From Planctomycetota bacterium (GTDB lineage: Bacteria; Planctomycetota; Planctomycetia; Pirellulales; Pirellulaceae), in assembly GCA_029979005.1 (NCBI GenBank), contig JAPOIJ010000001.1, positions 39,034-103,033 of the forward strand: a DNA stretch of 64,000 bases, in the 5' to 3' direction. The first letter of the stretch is position 1; every line of letters starts with the position of its first letter. Position numbers and translations under genes: made by a program. The notes beneath the pieces are model-generated. The model made no database searches. It was given only the letters and a program-made list of their open reading frames with translations, and had not been told where the DNA came from. This document shows positions 19,153 through 26,803 of this stretch, one piece after another.

Positions 19153-20076
19153 TCACGAGAATCGCTTTAACGTAGTCATGCATGCCTCAAAATAGGAGGA
19201 GCCGAAGAGGTTGAGGTGGTTTAAGAGGTGGTAGAGTTGATAAATCTTTACTCGTTCTTGCCAGCCATCGTTAAGCGGCCAGAATTCGTTGTAGGCTTCG
19301 TAGAAATGGGAACCGAATTCACCGAAAAGTGTAGTCATCCCAAATTCAAATTCCCGATCTGAGTAGGAGACTGCGGGATCAATCAAAACTGGTGTTCCCT
19401 CCTTTGCAATGATTACATTGCCTGCCCAAAGGTCGCCATGAATAAGTACGGGCGAAAATGAATTGGTTAAGAGTTTTCCTAATTTAGAAAGCAAGTGGTC
19501 TGCGGATCGGTTGAATGTTGGTGTGGTGAGACCATGGTTTTGAGCCAATTTTATTTGGGGAGTTAATCGGTGTTCGATGAAAAATGATGTCCAATCGTCG
19601 GTCCAGTTATTCACTTGGGTCGTACTGCCGATGAAGTTGGATTGCGGGTAACCAAAACGCGTTACTTGTGTTTTGCGATGCATCTTGGCGAGGCAGCGGC
19701 CAAGTTCGATTTCCGAGGTTGCAGTAGCGTGCCCGGATTCCACCGCTTCAAGAACGAGAAATGAGCTGCCGCAATCGGTTTTCCCTAATCCAAGAACCTC
19801 CGGGACTCGCAGAGTTTGTGTTGCTCGGATAGCTTCCAGCCCGTTCCGTTCAGCTTTATATAAAGCTATATCGTGAATGCAGGATTTTACAAAAACCTGT
19901 TTTCCGTCTTTTAGCCTCAACAGAAAGGCGTTGCTGATACATCCACCGTTGAGAGGTTCCAATGATACAACAGTGCACGGGAGTTCGCGGAGCCGATCAA
20001 AGTGCGTATCCTTGCTTCCAGCAATGATATTTTTAATGACTTTGAGCAGGGTTGGCTGTGATTCAGAATTTCCCAT
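19153..20076 (-). CDS. Fructosamine/ketosamine kinase family protein
   Basis: NGGCISNAFLLRLKDGKQVFVKS, LVLEAVESG, HGDLWAGNVIIAKEGTPVLIDPAVSYSDREFEFGMTTLFGEF; start ATG at 20076 avoids overlap with upstream gene. Confidence 0.88.
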   Translation of the reverse strand: MGNSESQPTLLKVIKNIIAGSKDTHFDRLRELPCTVVSLEPLNGGCISNAFLLRLKDGKQVFVKSCIHDIALYKAERNGLEAIRATQTLRVPEVLGLGKTDCGSSFLVLEAVESGHATATSEIELGRCLAKMHRKTQVTRFGYPQSNFIGSTTQVNNWTDDWTSFFIEHRLTPQIKLAQNHGLTTPTFNRSADHLLSKLGKLLTNSFSPVLIHGDLWAGNVIIAKEGTPVLIDPAVSYSDREFEFGMTTLFGEFGSHFYEAYNEFWPLNDGWQERVKIYQLYHLLNHLNLFGSSYFEACMTTLKRFS

Positions 20077-20108
20077 GAGAGCCTGCCTGCCAACTTTCCC
20101 GAAGCGTC

Positions 20109-20576
20109 CTAGGTTGAGATGGAGTTGATGATTGAGGGGCACGCCGCTTCTATCATGTCTAGAACATACTCGAAACCTTCGTCTCCACCGTAGTAGGGGT
20201 CTGGAACGTCCGTCGGCCACTCGTCTCCCAGGAAATCGCTTAACAGTCTTAATTTTGCTGTCGGCTCAGGAGTCATTCTTTTTATGTCTGCGAGATTTTC
20301 TCGATCCATCGCAATCACGAGGTCGAATGAGTGCAGGTCTTGGGCAGTGATTTTTCTAGATTTACTAAGTAGTTGCACTCCGCGATTGAGTGCCGCACTG
20401 CGCATCCTTGGGTCAGCCGGTTTACCGGTGTGGTAGCCAATGGTGCCTGCCGAGTCAATTTCAATACTGCCCTTCTCTTCACGGGCGTCGATGGAGTGTT
20501 GTAATAGCCCCTCTGCCGCTGGGGAGCGGCAGATATTGCCGAGGCAAACGAACAGTATCGAAGTAGAATTTGGCAC
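20109..20576 (-). CDS. Low-molecular-weight protein tyrosine phosphatase family protein
   Basis: ILFVCLGNICRSPAAEGLLQ (CX5RS signature), DPYYGGDEGFEYVLDMIEAAC. Confidence 0.92.
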   Translation of the reverse strand: MPNSTSILFVCLGNICRSPAAEGLLQHSIDAREEKGSIEIDSAGTIGYHTGKPADPRMRSAALNRGVQLLSKSRKITAQDLHSFDLVIAMDRENLADIKRMTPEPTAKLRLLSDFLGDEWPTDVPDPYYGGDEGFEYVLDMIEAACPSIINSIST

Positions 20577-20742
20577 TTAAGTCATCCTCAAATCAATCAT
20601 GCGATTAATCGCCAGAGTGTCATCTCTCAATGATAGTATCAGACGGAGGAGGTCGTCTATTGGGAAGGGGGTATTGCGTTGCGCCAGTGGCAATTCTGAA
20701 GAGGTGATACGGATTTCAAGGATCGTCACTCAGTGTGGGTGA

Positions 20743-20928
20743 TTACTCTAGCACCTGCATCTCCACGGCAGCATCTTCCCACAGGATTTTTTGAACCTGG
20801 CCTGTTCCGAGAATGGCCCCGATACCGAACAGGATGATCAGGGCAAGAAGAACAGCATACTCGGTGGTTGCAGCGCCTTCTTCACCCTTTAGCGGGTGGG
20901 AACAGATCCGTTTGATTTTTTTTAACAT
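20743..20928 (-). CDS. Flp/TadE-like type IVb pilin
   Basis: MLKKIKRICSHPLKGEEGAATTEYAVLLALIILFGIGAIL; start ATG ~20928 within the 79-aa ORF. Confidence 0.75.
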   Translation of the reverse strand: MLKKIKRICSHPLKGEEGAATTEYAVLLALIILFGIGAILGTGQVQKILWEDAAVEMQVLE

Positions 20929-21095
20929 AGTTCGATCGGGGATTATGGTTCTTTCCTTGCTTCCCCAAGGATAGGTTTGCAAGCTGAATTGGCATGAAAA
21001 AAAATTGGCTGTGCCCCGGTTTCCAATTTGTTAAAAACTCAAAAAGCGAAATGTAGCGATTGTTCGGGTCGTAGTGACTGGGTTGATAAAGGATT

Positions 21096-22442
21096 TTATC
21101 GTTCAGAATGACCGATTTTTGAGTGCCGATTCGATTTTAGTTTCTGCCTGATCTCGTCTTTTAAATGGTTCATGACAGAGTTTTTGTCTGTCGTAGCCAG
21201 TATTTCTTTGACCACGCTTTTAGCTGAACCAGATCCCCAAGTCTCTCCGTGTTCAAAATAGTGTTTTGCAGATTTTCCAATAATATAAGAGCCAAATCCG
21301 ACGGCAGCTCCTTGGGGGATCAAGGTCAAAGCAGTTCCTAGTGTTCCGGTCACCAACTTGAAAAAACTTGCTCCGTAGTTAGCGAGTTCACCGAGAGCGT
21401 AGATTCCCCCGGCAGCGCTAATGGTCTTGGCTAGGCTGCGCGCTTGGCTCATGGTGAACGTCAGTCCATAGACTTTGGAGAGCGTCGCAATCATCACGGC
21501 ATCGACGGCAAGGCCTCCTAAGAGATCGACAACGGGTATCGGGTTGGCGGCAACCACCACTGCTTTGGTCGCAGCCATTGTCCAAATGACTTGATCCGCT
21601 TGTCGATTCCGCAATTCAACGCGAAGGCTGGAAATTCGATCACTTTTGTCTGCCGCATACATGGCGGCATTTAATGCGATTAATCCGAGTCCCTCATTTT
21701 CAAGTGTTTTGAGGATTAGCAGCTTCAATTCGCTAATCTCGGGTTCTGGTTTTTTCCAAACGGATTGCGACGTGCCATCAGGTTGCTCGGTTAAGTATTC
21801 AATTTCACGGGGATCTGCTGTGGTGAGGACGAGGTGATTGGGGGGAATCAAACCGTCGATGCGGCCTTTTAAAGTTTCAACTAGCGTGGCTTTGACATCA
21901 GGTAAGTAGAGGTCAGTTTTGTTAAACACGAAGAGAATTGGCTTTTGGATGGCAGCAAGTTCTACCAATGCGGCGTACTCAGTATCGTTTAGGTCGGAGT
22001 CGGTAACGAACAGGATAAGATCAGCCTGTCTCGCCGTTACCTCCGCCAATTGAGCTCGATCCGCGCCGCCAACTTCGTTGATTCCGGGCGTGTCGATGAT
22101 TACGATTTCAGATTTTTCCAGACTTGGCAATCGGTAACCGGCACCACTCCAAACGGTTCCCCAAACCTGTTGAGTCCATCCACCTTGCACATCGACCTCG
22201 GCTACTTGGCGTCCGATGAGCGCATTAATAAGAGCTGACTTGCCCGTGCTGATCTCACCAAATATTACAATTTCGATTCGACCTGAAGTTAACTTTTCAT
22301 GCATCTCATTGAGTTGAGCGATGTCAGCTTGTAGTTGTTCACGTTCTTTGGGTGGACAACCCCGAAGGTCAGCAAGCGTTTTTTCAACGGCCGTTACTGC
22401 ATCCTGATAATTCAGGTTTTGATTGGAGCGAGTGTCGTTCAA
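21096..22442 (-). CDS. Era/dynamin-like GTPase with C-terminal DUF697-like hydrophobic region
   Basis: G1 GEISTGKS, G3 DTPGINEVGG, G4 NKTD; hydrophobic AATKAVVVAANPIPVVDLLGGLAVDAVMIATLSKVYGL. Confidence 0.83.
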   Translation of the reverse strand: MNDTRSNQNLNYQDAVTAVEKTLADLRGCPPKEREQLQADIAQLNEMHEKLTSGRIEIVIFGEISTGKSALINALIGRQVAEVDVQGGWTQQVWGTVWSGAGYRLPSLEKSEIVIIDTPGINEVGGADRAQLAEVTARQADLILFVTDSDLNDTEYAALVELAAIQKPILFVFNKTDLYLPDVKATLVETLKGRIDGLIPPNHLVLTTADPREIEYLTEQPDGTSQSVWKKPEPEISELKLLILKTLENEGLGLIALNAAMYAADKSDRISSLRVELRNRQADQVIWTMAATKAVVVAANPIPVVDLLGGLAVDAVMIATLSKVYGLTFTMSQARSLAKTISAAGGIYALGELANYGASFFKLVTGTLGTALTLIPQGAAVGFGSYIIGKSAKHYFEHGETWGSGSAKSVVKEILATTDKNSVMNHLKDEIRQKLKSNRHSKIGHSER

Positions 22443-22479
22443 GGTTTCTTAGATCCTGTACGTTGTTGAGCCGAAGCGA

Positions 22480-24024
22480 TCAATCACTGAGTTTTTCTCG
22501 TGCGGTTTGAACGAGTTTTCGCAACTCATCGACCGTTGTCACTTGCTCCCATTTTCGCCGAGCGAGACCAGCGAGGCCTCCTTCGGGAGCTTTCATTTCA
22601 TTGCTGAAATATTCGATAAATACGGCACCAATCCATTTGGTAATCAAAGCCTGGGTGGCTCCCTGAAGCGCTCCCCCCGCAACGGTTCCCGCGAATGGCA
22701 CCGTCTTGATGAGCGAGGCAACAACGGCACTAACAGCAACCGTTGCTCCTTGGGCTCCAAGGACGCCAATTAGGTTTTTACCCATTTCACCAAGCCATTT
22801 CGAAGCTGTTTCGAGATCTACTTTTTGCTGGTAAACATCGGCAAGGTCGATAATCATCTTGGTGGAAATAGCGGAGCCGGCAATAAGATCAATTGCCGGA
22901 AACGGACTAATCGCGGCAACGCCTCCGGCGCCCCACATATATTTATCGACTACTTTCCAAGCCTTTTGTGCAATGGCGTCCTCGACGCTGTTCCTTGCTT
23001 TCTCAACGAGTCCACGTGATCTGAGGAGTAAGTTTGCGACCAAGAGGTCTTTGCCGTCTTCTTTGACGATTTGTAGCATTCGAGACGCAAGCGGTTCAAT
23101 ATTGGGTTCGATTGCGATCGTTTCGTCAACCTCGGTTCCATCGGCGAGAATTTTTCGGCGAGTGCGATGCCCCAGTTGAGCTTGGATGCAGACAATATCT
23201 TTCTGATTTACGAAATTCCCTGTTTGTTCGGAGATTTGGTTTACCAATTTTTCTTGGTCAGTGGGAGAATACCAATCTGACTTGTTCAGGCAGATAATCA
23301 CCCGTTTTTCCATTTGCCCTAATTTGGTGAGAAGTTCGTGTTCGCTTTGTCTGAGAGGACCATCCACCACTACGATTACGAGATCTGCATCCTTCGCGGA
23401 TTCGGCAGCAATGTTGACGTGCTCAGCACCATCAACTTCGCCAAGCCCGGGCGTGTCCACTAATGTGACTCGGTCGACACCCGGCCACGGGATTTCATTA
23501 CGGGAAATGGTCGTCCCCCCACGCGCATCGGTGGCAAAAACATCACGTCCGGCCAGAAGGTTCATGACGGATGATTTTCCACTCGAGATCGTGCCGAAGG
23601 ACACGATCTCCAAGGTCTGAGCGATTCTCTTTTGCTCAATTTCTTTAACGAGTGGTGCAAGTTGATTTTTCAGTTGAGCTTCCGTGTCGACTTCCTTGGA
23701 CAGTCGCTCAACTTGCTCGAGATTTTCATCGATCTCTGACTCTTGTTGTCCTTTTGTCAGTTGACTTGGGTTTTTATTTCTTCGCAGCTTACGTTTCTTT
23801 TTTGCGACCGATGCTCCCCAGAGTTTCCAGAACGTCCACCCTGCACTGCCAATGAGTAGACAAGCTCCGAGCAAGACAATGGTGAGGTATAGCCACCCAA
23901 GTCCGAGCGTGGCAGCTCTTTCGTAATTGAGAAGAACCCAACCGGGAAGATAGACCAACGCCAAGCCGAGGAACGCCGCGACGACGATGAGCAAAGCTCC
24001 TGAAATGGATTGGCTGAGTTTCAT
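22480..24024 (-). CDS. Era/dynamin-like GTPase with two N-terminal TM helices and DUF697-like region
   Basis: Two N-terminal TM segments; G1 GTISSGKS, G3 DTPGLGEVDG, G4 NKSD; WGAGGVAAISPFPAIDLIAGSAISTKMIIDLADVY. Confidence 0.85.
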   Translation of the reverse strand: MKLSQSISGALLIVVAAFLGLALVYLPGWVLLNYERAATLGLGWLYLTIVLLGACLLIGSAGWTFWKLWGASVAKKKRKLRRNKNPSQLTKGQQESEIDENLEQVERLSKEVDTEAQLKNQLAPLVKEIEQKRIAQTLEIVSFGTISSGKSSVMNLLAGRDVFATDARGGTTISRNEIPWPGVDRVTLVDTPGLGEVDGAEHVNIAAESAKDADLVIVVVDGPLRQSEHELLTKLGQMEKRVIICLNKSDWYSPTDQEKLVNQISEQTGNFVNQKDIVCIQAQLGHRTRRKILADGTEVDETIAIEPNIEPLASRMLQIVKEDGKDLLVANLLLRSRGLVEKARNSVEDAIAQKAWKVVDKYMWGAGGVAAISPFPAIDLIAGSAISTKMIIDLADVYQQKVDLETASKWLGEMGKNLIGVLGAQGATVAVSAVVASLIKTVPFAGTVAGGALQGATQALITKWIGAVFIEYFSNEMKAPEGGLAGLARRKWEQVTTVDELRKLVQTAREKLSD

Positions 24025-24306
24025 TGGATTGAACTGCGTTGCGGCGAATTGAGCGACTAAACCCTATTAGAATCGGCGATTATGTCTTTATTCAACGTAT
24101 TGAAGAAAATATTGACGATTTTAACTCCTTGACGTACCAAATTTCCGCTGCCAAGTAAATTTTTATGTCCAAATGTTGTCGTCAGCAGCGTAGTTACTTG
24201 AGAAGCTGTTGAATTAAAATGAGCGCCAATTGAATTGGAACCAGCGTTTTCACGTTTCCTTTGCCAGTTCTATTTGTTTTAATGAAAGCCAGTTGTAAAT
24301 TTCTGG

Positions 24307-25362
24307 TTGCAGAATTCCAAAATGAAAAGTCTCCTTAACGCACTCGCTGCCATTGTTATCTTTATTTTGCTCATTGTGGCAGTGGTGTTTTTGTATTCGT
24401 TAGCGTTTGCACCGGCTGACGAAGGCAGCGTCACCAATGCACAGGAAGCCGCCAAGGTAACGGCATCTGAAATCGGCATCCCGTTCGTTGCCGCATGGGT
24501 TGATCGCGATGTGCCGTCTTTGAAAAATCTTCTTCGTGGAGAATTTGAAGGGGCGATTCCAGATCTTGTCCCATGGGAACGAGAAGAATTACCTCCATTT
24601 AATGTGCAGCGACGAATTTCGACTGAGGAGGAGCATCGAGAGCAAACTGATGATTTTGATATCTTTTTTGGTGGCCTGCTTGACCAGTTAGCAGGAGTCG
24701 ATGTTGTCAGTACAGAGTTCAGTATCATTCGGTCAATGGAGTTTTCTAAGAAACGGAAAAGTTTTTGGTCGATACGATTATTGCTTGCCGCGACTGGATT
24801 TAATCAGGAAGGCGGTATTACTCAGTATCGTTCGGAGAATGAACTGGTTAGTTCTATTCCTCCCAAGTCTTCTAACGTGCCGCCTTCGATTAGGTTGTGG
24901 CACATCTACACTGAGTTGGAAAGGGAGAGTCAAGCACCGGTTAAGGAACAATTGCAAGAACTCCTTGCGGAAAATGGGATAGATATTGAGGATCGCTCGT
25001 TTTACTCCATGGATTTAGAGGATGTTGATCAAGATCAAGATTTAGACATTGCTTTGACTACCAAAGATGGGCGTCGATTCCTGTTTTTGTTTAATGACGG
25101 TTCTTACGAAAATGGGACGACGGCAATGGGCTTGGTCGATCAGAAGGTGCGAGATTCACAGGTGACGCGGCCGATCACCGCATTTTTCGATTATAACGGT
25201 GATGGTTTTATGGACTTGTTGTCCAATCGTCAGATTTTCGAAAACCAAGCTGGAGAGAAGTTTGTTGATGTGACCGAACAGTCGGGGGTCACTGAGTTGC
25301 TGGGAGACCCCTCAATTAATACGCTGGGGGAGTTGCGACGCCGTTTTCAAAGTGACCAATGA
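24307..25362 (+). CDS. Hypothetical exported/membrane protein with FG-GAP/VCBS-like segments
   Basis: N-terminal TM; DVDQDQDLDIALTTKDGRRFLFLFNDG and FDYNGDGFMDLLSNRQIFENQ acidic calcium-loop-like motifs. Confidence 0.68.
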   Translation: MQNSKMKSLLNALAAIVIFILLIVAVVFLYSLAFAPADEGSVTNAQEAAKVTASEIGIPFVAAWVDRDVPSLKNLLRGEFEGAIPDLVPWEREELPPFNVQRRISTEEEHREQTDDFDIFFGGLLDQLAGVDVVSTEFSIIRSMEFSKKRKSFWSIRLLLAATGFNQEGGITQYRSENELVSSIPPKSSNVPPSIRLWHIYTELERESQAPVKEQLQELLAENGIDIEDRSFYSMDLEDVDQDQDLDIALTTKDGRRFLFLFNDGSYENGTTAMGLVDQKVRDSQVTRPITAFFDYNGDGFMDLLSNRQIFENQAGEKFVDVTEQSGVTELLGDPSINTLGELRRRFQSDQ

Positions 25363-25382
25363 GCACGGAAGCTAAATAAAAA

Positions 25383-25417
25383 GCTCGGCCTTCAGAGATA
25401 GAGGCCGAGCCGAGTAT
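25383..25417. terminator. Hairpin terminator between convergent genes
   Basis: GCTCGGCCT ... AGGCCGAGC stem (9 bp), followed by T-rich sequence. Confidence 0.72.
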
Positions 25418-25449
25418 TTTCTTAAACTGAGCACGTTCAGTTTTCTGTG

Positions 25450-26760
25450 TTAGCCAACTAGGCCGGGAATAATATTCCCATCGCGTACAATTGAGATAGG
25501 TCGGCCAATCGATGTGTCGTACTCTTTGCGGTGGTTGATGCCTAGCGTTCTAAAGAAAGAAGCCGCCGCATCTTCAGGATTGATTCCTTCGTGTTTGGGC
25601 CCTGCAGCGGTAGCATCGCTTTCGCCGATCACTTGTCCACCATTGATTGGACCGCCACCCATTAACATGAACATGCAGCGAGGATAGTGGTCGCGACCGC
25701 CATCAGCTGAACGTGCATTTATTTTAGGAGTTCTTCCAAATTCACCCGAGACAAAAACAGTAGTTGAATCGAGAAGTCCCTTGGCGGCTAAACCGTTGAA
25801 CAGCCCGGAGAGACCGGCATCCAGCTTGGGAAGGAGGTTGTTTTGAAGCTTCGAAAAGTTGTCCGAGTGCGTGTCCCAGCCACCGAGAGAAACGGTTACG
25901 AATTTGACACCAGACTCAACGAGGCGGGACGCCAACATGCAGCTTTGGCTAAAATCGTCTTCCCCGAACAGTTTGGCGTAACTCGGAGCTTCTTTACTCA
26001 GATCGAAAGCATTACGCGCCCGGTTAGAGGTGATCATTGAAAATGCTTTTTGGCTAAATTTATCGAGACCACTCAGTAGGTCGTCACGGTCTTTAATGTT
26101 GTCAAAAGTACGATCTAGATCTTTCAGAAGATTCGATCGTCGCTGCATTTCGTTTATGGTAACACCGTTTCCGAGTGTGATTCCACGAACACTGAAGGGG
26201 GATCCAAATTTAGGAGTTGCGTTTGTCTGTAGCGACGCGTATTTAACACCGAGATGCCCGGGCCCCTGTTTCGCTTTAGGGATTGCGACGTACGCGGGTA
26301 AATCATCATCACTTTTGATTTCTTTTGCGACGACGCTACCGTAACCCGGATAATCGAGGGAAGGGTTAGGCCGATTGCCGGTGAAGACAAACTGTTGTCC
26401 AAGTGGGTGTGCCCCGAGTGAGTGAGAGACTCCGCGAAGGATTGCAAATTTGTCAGCACATTGTGCTAGTTTGGGTAGGTGCTCGCAGATTTCAACACCC
26501 GGAGCGTTTGTTTTAATTGGGTTGAACTTGCCGCGAAATTCGGATGGTGCGTTCGGTTTTAAATCAAAGGTATCCATGTGCGATGGCCCCCCTGGCAGTT
26601 CGATAAAAATCGCCGCCTTTGAGGTTGCCTTTTTGTTGATCTGCCCCGCATCGGCCATTCTCAGGAAATTGCCCATAGTCAGGCCAGTGGCAGAACCGAG
26701 AACGCCGACCTTGATTGCATCGCGACGTGTCAAGCCGTCACATTGTCGATGAAAACCCAT
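25450..26760 (-). CDS. DUF1501 domain-containing protein
   Basis: LTRRDAIKVGVLGSATGLTMGNFLRM; FIELPGGPSHMDTFDLKPNAPSEFRGKFNPI; SGEFGRTPKIN. Confidence 0.93.
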   Translation of the reverse strand: MGFHRQCDGLTRRDAIKVGVLGSATGLTMGNFLRMADAGQINKKATSKAAIFIELPGGPSHMDTFDLKPNAPSEFRGKFNPIKTNAPGVEICEHLPKLAQCADKFAILRGVSHSLGAHPLGQQFVFTGNRPNPSLDYPGYGSVVAKEIKSDDDLPAYVAIPKAKQGPGHLGVKYASLQTNATPKFGSPFSVRGITLGNGVTINEMQRRSNLLKDLDRTFDNIKDRDDLLSGLDKFSQKAFSMITSNRARNAFDLSKEAPSYAKLFGEDDFSQSCMLASRLVESGVKFVTVSLGGWDTHSDNFSKLQNNLLPKLDAGLSGLFNGLAAKGLLDSTTVFVSGEFGRTPKINARSADGGRDHYPRCMFMLMGGGPINGGQVIGESDATAAGPKHEGINPEDAAASFFRTLGINHRKEYDTSIGRPISIVRDGNIIPGLVG

Positions 26761-26803
26761 TTTTTAACCTGCTTTTATCGGTGGAAATCTGATTGGAATT
26801 GTT

